Source: Methanobrevibacter ruminantium M1 | GTDB lineage: Archaea > Methanobacteriota > Methanobacteria > Methanobacteriales > Methanobacteriaceae | Assembly (NCBI RefSeq): GCF_000024185.1 | Contig: NC_013790.1 | Coordinates: 2,865,613-2,929,612 of the forward strand | DNA length: 64,000 bases | Direction of reading: 5' to 3' | Part shown: in pieces, positions 38,521 through 45,910 of the stretch | Layout of the letters: each line of letters opens with the position of its first letter | Numbering within the stretch: position 1 is the first letter of the stretch | Program-made: the position numbers and the translations under genes | The notes under the pieces: model-generated | Database searches by the model: none | Seen by the model: only the letters and a program-made list of their open reading frames with translations | What the model was told of the DNA's origin: nothing

Positions 38521-38567
38521 ACCAAAAATTATAATTTAAATATTGAAAAATTTAAAAATGTGATAAA

Positions 38568-39336
38568 ATGATCGGTGTAATATTAGCAGCAGGAATGGGC
38601 ACAAGACTTATGCCCCTTACTAAAGACATCCCAAAGGCATTGCTTAAAATCAATGAAACTACCTTGCTTGAACGTATGATTAAAAACTGCATAAATGCAG
38701 ACATAAGCAAGTTTATAGTGGTCGTTGGCTATAACAAGGATAAGGTAATCGACTTATGCCCCGAAATAGCTGAAAAATATGATATAGAAATCAAGACCAT
38801 TGAAAACGAAAAATACGATGTTACAAATACCTCTGTATCAACCTATCTTGCAAGCAAATTCATTGAAGAAAACGACCTTGACGACTTTATTCTAGTAAAC
38901 GGAGACAATGTAGTAGACCCTGAAATCATTACAAGGCTCGCAGTTTCACAAAATACAGGCATGATAATAGATAACTTCAAGGAGCTTAACGAGGAATCAT
39001 TCAAGCTTATCATTGATGATGAATCCTTTAATGAAGACAAGACAATAGCTAACGGCAAAATAAACTCCATAGGAAAAGGATTAGACATTCCATCCTCTAC
39101 AGGAGAGTTCATTGGAGTTTCTAAAGTCGTATCAGATGACGTAGCCCAATTCAATAGGATTTTAGAAAAATTAATTGAAGAGGACCCTCAAAACTATTAT
39201 GACTTTGCTTATAAGGACTTAAGTCTTATCAAGACCATTGACTTTGTATTGACAAACGGATTAAAAATGGACCGAAATAGATGACCATACCGATTGGGAA
39301 AATGCTCAATTGCTTGTTAAAGAACTAGAAGGGTAA
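38568..39336 (+). pseudogene. Sugar-phosphate-type nucleotidyltransferase, late frameshift
   Basis: The NTP-transferase signature GVILAAGMGTRLMPLTKDIPK opens the protein, followed by NADISKFIVVVGYNKD, YDVTNTSVSTYLA and LVNGDNVVDPEI, closest in style to LicC-like cytidylyltransferases. The frame stops at 39284 after NGLKMDRNR. The expected end WTEIDDHTDWENAQLLVKEL follows in another frame to a TAA at 39336. Removing one A from the run at 39263-39267 gives 255 residues, a normal length. GTGAT lies four bases before the start. Just upstream of a TagF-like gene, it may activate a polyol or choline-like phosphate with CTP; the substrate is open. Loss of only the last ~20 residues may leave some activity. 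Confidence 0.82.
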
Positions 39337-39451
39337 ATTTAAAGCCCATAATAATATCTTTTAAATAATTAGGATAGTTATTTATTTCTAAAATCATAAA
39401 ATTTAAAGAAAAAATATAGTTGAACTAAAAAATGAAAAAAAGCGGGATAAT

Positions 39452-40672
39452 ATGGCAGAAGAGAAAAGAAGCTTTAAAAAACTAATCAAAGACATATTAT
39501 ACATCTCAGCAAAGCGCAGCGCTAGAGCACTATATTATATTGGCTCATACATTATCCCTGCAAATGAAAAAATAATTCTATTTGAATCAAGCAATGGGCG
39601 AAACTACACAGGAAATCCAAAATATATCTATGAAGAAATCGTCAGCCAAGGCCTTGACAAGGAGTACAAATGCGTCTGGTCCTTCATGCATCCGGATAAG
39701 AAAATCCCAGGAAATGCCATACAGGCTAAAAGATCCTTTTTTAAATTCCTATATTACACATTGCGTAGCGGAACATGGATATTTGACTCCAGACATTTAT
39801 ATTACTTAAAGAAGAACAAGAAAACCAAATACATCCAAACATGGCATGGAACTCCCCTTAAAAAGCTTGCATTAGACATGGATTACATTGACATGAGTGG
39901 AAATCAGGATATTGAAGCATACCACGAGGAGTTTAGAAAAAACACATCCGCTTGGCAATATCTCATATCACAAAACGAATACTCATCAAATATATTCAGA
40001 AGGGCTTTTGACTTTAAAGGAGAGATGCTTGAGATAGGATATCCTAGAAATGACATTCTTGTAAACAAAGACAACGAAAAAGACATTGATGAGATAAAAA
40101 CCAGGCTTAATATTCCAAAGGACAAGAAAATCATTCTATATGCTCCAACTTGGAGAGACAATCAGTTCTATACCAAAGGCCAATATAAGTTTGCAACAGA
40201 AATGGACTTCGATAGGCTATATGAAGAATTTTCCGATGATTATGCCTTAATTATAAAATTCCATTATTTGGTCAAGGAGAATATGGATTGGTCCAAGTAC
40301 AATGATTTCATTATAGAATGCGATGCAGATTGGGACATTCAAGAGCTTTATCTAATTTCAGACATGATGATAACTGATTATTCCTCTGTAATGTTTGATT
40401 ATTCCATATTAAAAAGACCTATGATCTTCTTTGCATATGATCTAGATGATTATAAAAACAATCTTAGGGACTTTTATTTTGACATGGTGGAAGATGTTCC
40501 AGGCCCTATATGCCAAACTAATGAAGAATTGGTTGATTTTATTAAAAATTACAGCGAAAATGCTTATAAAAACACGTTTGGAGAAAAATACGAAAAGTGG
40601 AATGATAAGTTCAATCAATTTGATGATGGAAAGGCGTCTCAAAAGATTATAAATCTGATAAAAGAAAGATAA
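39452..40672 (+). CDS. CDP-glycerol glycerophosphotransferase family protein
   Basis: 406 residues, a stand-alone TagB/TagF-type domain without glycosyltransferase. Signature stretches are FESSNGRNYTGNPKYIYEE, YKCVWSF, TWHGTPLKKLALDMD (about 132), YAPTWRDNQ and MITDYSSVMFDYSILKRP (about 308), with the conserved His and Ser/Asp positions of the family intact. In bacteria these enzymes transfer glycerol or ribitol phosphate to a growing wall polymer at the inner face of the membrane. It follows the nucleotidyltransferase by 115 bp on the same strand, and the two are likely one unit. Its C-terminal domain is close to those of the fusions at 21350 and 25596. Confidence 0.88.
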   Translation: MAEEKRSFKKLIKDILYISAKRSARALYYIGSYIIPANEKIILFESSNGRNYTGNPKYIYEEIVSQGLDKEYKCVWSFMHPDKKIPGNAIQAKRSFFKFLYYTLRSGTWIFDSRHLYYLKKNKKTKYIQTWHGTPLKKLALDMDYIDMSGNQDIEAYHEEFRKNTSAWQYLISQNEYSSNIFRRAFDFKGEMLEIGYPRNDILVNKDNEKDIDEIKTRLNIPKDKKIILYAPTWRDNQFYTKGQYKFATEMDFDRLYEEFSDDYALIIKFHYLVKENMDWSKYNDFIIECDADWDIQELYLISDMMITDYSSVMFDYSILKRPMIFFAYDLDDYKNNLRDFYFDMVEDVPGPICQTNEELVDFIKNYSENAYKNTFGEKYEKWNDKFNQFDDGKASQKIINLIKER

Positions 40673-40736
40673 TTAAAAAAGCTCTAAAAAAGAGTAAAGT
40701 GTTGATAAAGAAAGGATAAGAATTTATCTAAAAGAA

Positions 40737-41789
40737 CTAATCAAAGACAAAATTCAATTCATGTCCACAATTAACACAACATCCATCCTTTATTCTATTT
40801 TTATCCCTATTGCAATACCTATTTCTCTCTATCAATAGCTCACCACACTCCGGGCAATAAGTATTGTTATCAGCAGGCATATTTCCTAAATATACATACT
40901 CCAATCCTTCAGAGATAGCTATTTCTCTTGCCCTAATAAGATAATCAATATCAGTTGGAGCCTTATCAGTCATTTTATACATCGGAAAGAACCTTGAAAA
41001 GTGAAGAGGAACTTCAGGACCTAACTCATCTAAAACAAATCTGCTAATTGCTCTAATATGCTCCTTCTCCGTATTCAAATCATTAATTAGAAGAGTAGTT
41101 ATCTCCAAATGATTATTGTACTTTTTCTTAGACTCATAAATAGTCCTTAGATTGTCAAGGACAATGTCTAGTCTGCCACCGCAAATCTTTCTATAGAGCT
41201 CATCGTCAAAAAACTTCAAGTCTATGTTGAATCCGTCAATAAAACTTACTGTTTCTTTCAAGACTTCTTCACCCATATAACCATTGCTGATGAAGACATT
41301 CTTAAGGCCTTGACTATGTGCAAGTCTAGAAGTTTCCTCAGCAAATTCAAAGTATAGTGTAGGTTCATTATAGGTCCAAGATATTGATAGGCAATCATTG
41401 TCAAGTGCATTTTTAACAATCCTTTCTGGCAGTATCTTAATTGAGTTGTTTTCATTATAAGAATTCATTGAAAGCATATAGTTCTGACAGTTCAAACATG
41501 AGAAATTACAGCCAAAACCGCCTATGGAGTAAGTGGATGAGCCTGGAAGGAAGTGGTATAGAGGCTTCTTTTCAATTGGATCTATATGGTATGAGGCAAT
41601 TCTTTGGTAGTTAAGTGCAAATAGTTTGCCATCTATGTTTTTTTGACTTTTACAGAACCCTGTATTATTATTTTTTATTTTACATTCTCTAGCACATAGA
41701 TTGCATTGTACTGACTTATTTGAGTTAGAGATATGGTCGGTGGAATTGTTCTCTTCATATAGTTTGATGTAAAAGCTAGATTCCTTCAT
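40737..41789 (-). CDS. amrS: Radical SAM protein of the AmmeMemoRadiSam system
   Basis: 350 residues. An N-terminal cysteine pair region (CNLCARECKI) and RIASYHIDPIEKKPLYHFLP precede the radical SAM cluster GCNFSCLNCQN, then SWTYNEPTLYFE, and a C-terminal rubredoxin-like pair (YCPECGELL...CCVNCGHEL). This is the AmrS family, found with AMMECR1 and Memo-like proteins in many archaea and bacteria; the reaction remains unclear. The partner genes are not in this window. It is on the same strand as thiL, 157 bp downstream of it. Confidence 0.87.
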   Translation of the reverse strand: MKESSFYIKLYEENNSTDHISNSNKSVQCNLCARECKIKNNNTGFCKSQKNIDGKLFALNYQRIASYHIDPIEKKPLYHFLPGSSTYSIGGFGCNFSCLNCQNYMLSMNSYNENNSIKILPERIVKNALDNDCLSISWTYNEPTLYFEFAEETSRLAHSQGLKNVFISNGYMGEEVLKETVSFIDGFNIDLKFFDDELYRKICGGRLDIVLDNLRTIYESKKKYNNHLEITTLLINDLNTEKEHIRAISRFVLDELGPEVPLHFSRFFPMYKMTDKAPTDIDYLIRAREIAISEGLEYVYLGNMPADNNTYCPECGELLIERNRYCNRDKNRIKDGCCVNCGHELNFVFD

Positions 41790-41946
41790 GTTAATACCTG
41801 TTTTTTAATAATTTAATTCAGTTAATTTAGACTTCACAACAATATATAAAACCTAAAGTCTGATAATATACACTTCATAAGAGCAAATATTTAAAACCTA
41901 AAGTCAGATAATTTAGAGTTTTTTAAAATTGATACAATATTCATAC

Positions 41947-43188
41947 TTATTTAAGATGCTCGTATCCTTTTGAACTTATATTTTTTATATCTCCATTAGA
42001 GAGTACTATTTCAACTGTATTATTGTTTGTAATTTCACCGATTACATAAAAATTCATATCATTTTCTAATTGGCTCTTTAGTTCTTTATTGATTGTAAAT
42101 AGGAGTTCAAAGTCTTCCCCTATATGTAAAAATAAATCAAGGTAATCAATACCTAAAACATCTGCTATTTGCTTAAATTCATCGTCCACTGGAAGCTTGT
42201 CTTCATAAATTCTTATGCCTTTTGAATAATTGCTATCATCATATTCATCAATCACATCTTGATTATTTGTGTTATTCTGATTATTCTGCTGATTATTCAG
42301 ATCATTCGAATCATTCGAATCATTCGGATTATGGGATTCAGTATCTTTATTGAATAGATAATACTTTTTATCGGCATTTAAAATCTCATAGAATTCACTT
42401 GCAAGGCCGTCTGTAATGTCTGTTGCAGATATTCTGTTTTCTTGACTATTATGGCTTGCTAAAATACGGCCTTCTTCATATTTGGCTTCTGGCTTTAATG
42501 CCTTAAAAAGAGCCAAATCCTTAACTGTTGGGTCAATTTTATTAATTTGGAAAATTATATCATTGTATTTGTCAATATTCTCTTCCTTGATTTTTAAAAG
42601 CTCAAAGCCTAAAGCGGCATAGCCAAGATGGTCACTTATCGAGACCAAGTCTCCTTCCTTAAATCCGTGCTTCATAAGGGCCTTGCCTTTTTCTACCTGT
42701 CCGATTGCTGTTCCAGATAAGATTATCTCACTCGCTTCATTTGTATCTCCGCCGACAAGCGGAATATTATAATTGTCGCATGCACGAATAATGCCGCAAA
42801 TGAGATCGTCAAAATTGTCAAGTGATGTGTCTTTAGGGATAGCTATGTTTAAAAGGAATCCTATATTTTTAGCCCCCATGCTTGCCAAGTCGCTTACATT
42901 GACTATGACTGACTTATATCCCATCTGGTAATAAGTCATTTCTCTTGGAAAATGGCTTGATTGGATAAGCATATCAGATGATGCCACTAAATAGTGATTA
43001 GTATTTAGATTTTGGTTTAAGAGTGCAGAATCGTCTCCAATTGATGTTTTAAAATTAGAACTCGGGTAATTAGAATTGAAATCATCTAAATCAAATGGAT
43101 TTTTTAGGGAACATAATTTTGATTTTTCTATGATTCTTTCTATTAGTTGTTTTTCACCAATATCAGAGACTTTAAGAGTGCTTTTCAT
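41947..43188 (-). CDS. thiL: Thiamine-monophosphate kinase with Asn-rich insert
   Basis: ThiL phosphorylates thiamine monophosphate to the cofactor thiamine diphosphate. Family features are SDIGEKQLIERI, IGDDSALL, DMLIQSSHFP, LASMGAKNIGFLLNIAIPK, VGGDTNEASEI, ATDITDGLASEF and LFLHIGEDFELLFT. About 413 residues, against the usual ~320, because an Asn/Asp/Gln tract (around 42200-42340, NDSNDSNDLNNQQNNQNN) is inserted between the central region and IYEDKLPV. I place the start at 43188 (MKSTLKVSD): a TATA-like TTTTATATT about 25 bases upstream would give a leaderless message, and no ribosome binding site is seen for either ATG. Confidence 0.88.
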   Translation of the reverse strand: MKSTLKVSDIGEKQLIERIIEKSKLCSLKNPFDLDDFNSNYPSSNFKTSIGDDSALLNQNLNTNHYLVASSDMLIQSSHFPREMTYYQMGYKSVIVNVSDLASMGAKNIGFLLNIAIPKDTSLDNFDDLICGIIRACDNYNIPLVGGDTNEASEIILSGTAIGQVEKGKALMKHGFKEGDLVSISDHLGYAALGFELLKIKEENIDKYNDIIFQINKIDPTVKDLALFKALKPEAKYEEGRILASHNSQENRISATDITDGLASEFYEILNADKKYYLFNKDTESHNPNDSNDSNDLNNQQNNQNNTNNQDVIDEYDDSNYSKGIRIYEDKLPVDDEFKQIADVLGIDYLDLFLHIGEDFELLFTINKELKSQLENDMNFYVIGEITNNNTVEIVLSNGDIKNISSKGYEHLK

Positions 43189-43315
43189 AAAAGAATATTT
43201 GATTTTTTTAATATAAAAATATGTTTTTATCAAATAAGAAAAAATAAAGAAAAAAATAATAAGCTCCTACTTTAAATAAGTGCAATAAAAAAAAAGAGAA
43301 AAAGTAAATATAATT

Positions 43316-44176
43316 TTATTGTATGAAAAATTTTGAGTCATTATTAGCAACTATTTTGCAACAATCCTTATTAATACTAAAAAAATTCATACAGGCATGA
43401 TGAATGGACAAAACAGTGTCTTGGAACTCGTCATCATCTTCCAAATATGAAATTTTTAGGCCTAATTCTTGACAATCTTTAGCTGATAAATGTCTGCCAT
43501 GACTTTTCGTATTTTCATGAGAGCCTAATTCTAATCTTATTTTATTAATTTTTTCCTCATCCGACCCATCAAACATAGCATATCTTAAAGATTTATCTAA
43601 AATTTCATCAGACCATTTTCTTGCATTTTCACAAAGAATAATAAATGCAGGAGGATATTTTGAAATATTAGTCTGCCAAAAGGGAATGGTTTCTGGCTTT
43701 TCAGAAATTTCATTTTTAGCCCTATAAAACTCTTTAATAACTATCTCAGCAGGAATGCCATTAAATTGAGGATCAATAGGGCCCAAACTAGATTGTTTAC
43801 CCATAATTATTTCTTTTGATGAGCATGCAATCATAGTCCCTCCAGACATGGCAATTTGAGGTATAATAACTCTAATATCTCCATTAAAAACCTCATACAA
43901 ATAATCTATTATAGATTCTGTAGCCCCTACATCTCCTCCGGGAGCATGTAATATTAAATCAAGGCCATTATTCTTATCTAATCCCTTAATTAAATTCATA
44001 AAAGCATTTTTATCTAAATCATTGATTCCAAAATCCTTAAAACTATCTTGAAAGTTTAACCAACCAGAATAATAAACAATTACATTACGATTGGAAATTT
44101 TAAATAATTTGTTAATATATTTTGAAATAATTATTTGAGGCTCAAGTTCATTCTTTAGTTCAAAAAAACTAGGTAT
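43316..44176 (-). CDS. Serine dehydrogenase-type proteinase (ClpP/crotonase fold), start codon reads ATA
   Basis: The coding similarity covers 286 codons. It includes SNRNVIVYYSGWLNFQ, LDLILHAPGGD (about 73-82), the presumed catalytic serine in QIAMSGGTMIA (Ser111) and SSLGPIDPQ, typical of the SDH/SppA-like membrane-associated serine proteinase family. The first ATG in frame is at 43999, inside the domain. The 59 codons before it are clearly coding (PQIIISKYINKLFK matches the copy at 44367-44507), but they begin with ATA at 44176-44174, where that copy has ATG; no GTG or TTG is in frame. AGGTGA lies four bases before the ATA. The gene may be weakly translated from ATA, truncated, or silenced. 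It follows a small-protein gene by seven bases. Confidence 0.7.
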   Translation of the reverse strand: MPSFFELKNELEPQIIISKYINKLFKISNRNVIVYYSGWLNFQDSFKDFGINDLDKNAFMNLIKGLDKNNGLDLILHAPGGDVGATESIIDYLYEVFNGDIRVIIPQIAMSGGTMIACSSKEIIMGKQSSLGPIDPQFNGIPAEIVIKEFYRAKNEISEKPETIPFWQTNISKYPPAFIILCENARKWSDEILDKSLRYAMFDGSDEEKINKIRLELGSHENTKSHGRHLSAKDCQELGLKISYLEDDDEFQDTVLSIHHACMNFFSINKDCCKIVANNDSKFFIQ

Positions 44177-44183
44177 AAGTCAC

Positions 44184-44321
44184 CTATACTTTCAAAGGTA
44201 TCCAATGCATTAGGTCATACTTTGGAAAAAAATCGAACTCCTCATCTCCTTTATCTTTTTTTGGACGATAATAAGGGATTCCAAGATCTCTATATAATCT
44301 CTTTACATAAGATTCGTTCAT
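44184..44321 (-). CDS. 45-residue small protein, copy 1, before the proteinase gene
   Basis: ATG at 44321 with GAGGTGAT five bases upstream, TAG at 44184-44186. The product aligns without gaps to the two other small proteins at 44507 and 44791: M-N/K-E-S at 1-4, aromatic at 10, basic at 11, Pro16 and aromatic-D-F-F at 29-32 (here FDFF). It is charged, with no membrane segment or signal peptide. It sits immediately before the proteinase reading frame, so the two are probably translationally linked. I know no family for it. A role as regulator, adaptor or substrate of the proteinase is a guess from position. Confidence 0.7.
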   Translation of the reverse strand: MNESYVKRLYRDLGIPYYRPKKDKGDEEFDFFPKYDLMHWIPLKV

Positions 44322-44366
44322 TTTTATCACCTCATTAAATTCTACAGCCATATTACTAAGATTTTT

Positions 44367-44507
44367 TTAAATGGGATTGAAAAAACAATATCTGAAATCA
44401 AACCAAGGAGAAATATTAGTTAAATTATACAGTTTCTTAATATATTTAGAAATAATTGTTTGAGGCTTTATCTCGTCTCTAATTTCTTTTAAATCAGGCA
44501 TAATCAT
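44367..44507 (-). pseudogene. Remnant of a second proteinase copy, N-terminus only
   Basis: 46 codons from ATG at 44507. PDLKEIRDEIKPQTIISKYI matches the first residues of the neighbouring proteinase (ELKNELEPQIIISKYINK); after KKLYN the similarity ends, and the frame stops at 44367. The ATG overlaps the stop of the upstream small gene as TGATG, showing the ancestral translational coupling of small protein and proteinase. A second in-frame ATG at 44501 matches the ATA of copy 1. Confidence 0.65.
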
Positions 44508-44644
44508 CAAACATCTATAGGTTTTAAAGATAAATTTTTTGACCTTTTAAAAAAATCATACTCATTTTCTCTATTGTAACCCTTATGAATTTTATGAGGT
44601 AATTGGAAATCCTTATATGACTTCCTTATATCGGATTCATTCAA
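44507..44644 (-). CDS. 45-residue small protein, copy 2, TTG start
   Basis: TTG at 44644 preceded by GAGGTGAT at normal spacing; TGA at 44507-44509. It has the same length as copy 1 and aligns without gaps: NES at 2-4, YKD at 10-12, P16, YDFF at 29-32 and LSLKPIDV at the end. Basic and polar, without membrane segment. Its stop overlaps the start of the proteinase remnant. The intact start region and open frame suggest it is still made although its proteinase partner has been lost. Confidence 0.65.
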   Translation of the reverse strand: MNESDIRKSYKDFQLPHKIHKGYNRENEYDFFKRSKNLSLKPIDV

Positions 44645-44739
44645 ATTATCACCTCTTAAAAAGAAAAAATTCTACAGTCAATTTACAAAATATGTATGGC
44701 TAAAAATTTAAATTAGCCCATGTAATTCTCAATTTTTTC

Positions 44740-44785
44740 GTTAATTGAAAATATTTTCTTTTCTAATTTCTTAAAAGTCTGCTAT
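44740..44785 (-). pseudogene. Remnant of a third proteinase start
   Basis: Just after the third small gene, ATA GCA GAC TTT TAA GAA ATT AGA (minus strand, from about 44783) aligns with ATG CCT GAT TTA AAA GAA ATT AGA of copy 2. It has an in-frame stop at codon 5 and further stops. Similarity is short but is in the same place relative to the small gene. Confidence 0.45.
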
Positions 44786-44790
44786 AGAAT

Positions 44791-44925
44791 CTAATCTAAG
44801 AATTTTAAAGACAAATGTTTAGAACCTTTAAAAAAATCGTATTGTTCTTCCCTCTTTTCAAAATAAATTTTTCTTTTAGGAACAAAAGGGTATCTAAAAA
44901 CTTCTAGATTTTTAGATTCTTTCAT
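44791..44925 (-). CDS. 44-residue small protein, copy 3
   Basis: ATG at 44925 with GAGGTGA at normal spacing; TAG at 44791-44793. It aligns without gaps to copies 1 and 2: MKES at 1-4, FR at 10-11, P16, QYDFF at 28-32 and HLSLKFLD at the end, where copy 2 has NLSLKPIDV. Lys/Glu-rich. It is the first gene of the leftward array; a TATA box lies at 45021-45030 and two palindromes lie upstream of it. No known family. Confidence 0.65.
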   Translation of the reverse strand: MKESKNLEVFRYPFVPKRKIYFEKREEQYDFFKGSKHLSLKFLD

Positions 44926-45020
44926 TATCTCACCTCTTTAATAAAATTCATCTATCGAATATAAAATCTATTTTTAATTTACTTTTAAATAATATATTTA
45001 TTTAATTATTGAATATCCTA

Positions 45021-45030
45021 TTATATAAAG
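45021..45030 (-). promoter_or_regulatory. TATA box of the small-protein/proteinase array
   Basis: On the minus strand CTTTATATAA, about 95 bases before the first small gene. A transcript would start near 44995. The first palindrome lies about 20 bp upstream of it. Confidence 0.45.
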
Positions 45031-45050
45031 TTTGTTGAAAAAAATAAGTA

Positions 45051-45123
45051 GTTTACAATGGTAAACTATACATTAAAGGAAGTAGAATGTTTTAAAAGAT
45101 AAAAATGGTTTACAATGGTAAAC
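45051..45123. promoter_or_regulatory. Pair of identical 16 bp palindromic operators
   Basis: GTTTACAATGGTAAAC occurs at 45051-45066 and again at 45108-45123, 57 bp apart. Each has perfect 6 bp arms GTTTAC/GTAAAC and the same AATG centre. A perfect repeat of a palindrome upstream of a TATA box is typical of a dimeric regulator binding two sites. It lies between the leftward small-protein array and a decayed rightward gene. Confidence 0.6.
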
Positions 45124-45124
45124 T

Positions 45125-45317
45125 ATGCATGAACTAATAAATAAAGTTTTTGAAATTAATAAAAATATAAAAAGAGATTAATCATTTTATTTGTTGATGA
45201 CTTATTTAAACTAAAGCAATCAAGCCCCAAAATAGCAATAAATTATTTAAGCTATCAAAAAAAGAGAATATTAAGGATTTAATTAACTTGATTATTATAA
45301 GCCTTAGGGCATTCTAA
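45125..45317 (+). pseudogene. Decayed short gene next to the operators
   Basis: ATG at 45125 directly follows the second palindrome and gives MHELINKVFEINKNIKRD before TAA. Protein-like pieces continue in other frames (FVDDLFKLKQSSPKIAINYL, then KKENIKDLINLIIISLRAF after an A7 run at 45257-45263) to TAA at 45317. It could be the former regulator of the array. The family is not recognised. Confidence 0.35.
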
Positions 45318-45356
45318 TATATTTAATCTCATAATTTTCAAAATAGAGGGACCTTT

Positions 45357-45752
45357 ATGTTTAAGATAAGAAAATTATCCAATAAAATTATAGTTTTGCT
45401 TATATGCGGGCTATTGATCTGTAGCATACAGGCCTGCTCGGCCTCATGCACTGCAGTCTATGTAGGGCCTGATGTCAGTGCAGACGGTTCAACAATCATT
45501 GCAAGATGCAACGACCATCAGGGAGTTTGGGGAAACCATATCACAGTGACCCCAAGGGTAGAGAACAAGTCAAGCCGTCTTATGGCTGTATGCGAAGATG
45601 GAAGCGTAAAAACAGAGCTTCCGGCAACAACTTACAAATACACAGCCACACCATATATGAACAGCACAAAAGCATGAAAAAGAGCAGTTATACCGCCATT
45701 GAATGTGACTCTAGATGCATCAAAGTATAAGAATGTCCCTGCAGTGCCTTAG
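45357..45752 (+). pseudogene. Truncated C69/choloylglycine hydrolase-like peptidase
   Basis: A signal peptide (to about residue 29) is followed by SCTAVYVGPDVSADGSTIIA and RCNDHQGVWGNH, the start of the C69 dipeptidase / Ntn-hydrolase fold with its N-terminal nucleophile Cys. The frame hits an in-frame TGA at 45675 after 106 residues. It then stays open for KRAVIPPLNVTLDASKYKNV up to TAG at 45750-45752. Family members have 400 or more residues, so most of the catalytic domain is deleted. AGAGGGACC precedes the start. Confidence 0.7.
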
Positions 45753-45796
45753 TAGGGATTGAATATTTAATGCTTAAAGAATAGCTAGCTTAATAT

Positions 45797-45823
45797 AACA
45801 AGGAATTTTCCTTGTTTTTATCT
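45797..45823 (+). terminator. Terminator after the C69 remnant
   Basis: AACAAGGA-ATTT-TCCTTGTT forms an 8 bp stem followed by TTTATCTTTTTATC. It serves the rightward C69 remnant. Confidence 0.7.
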
Positions 45824-45910
45824 TTTTATCTTATAATAATTACTCTTTTAGTAATATATTTGATATTCTTATTTTTTTTTATTTAAACTATTAAGAGCTT
45901 TTTAATTATC

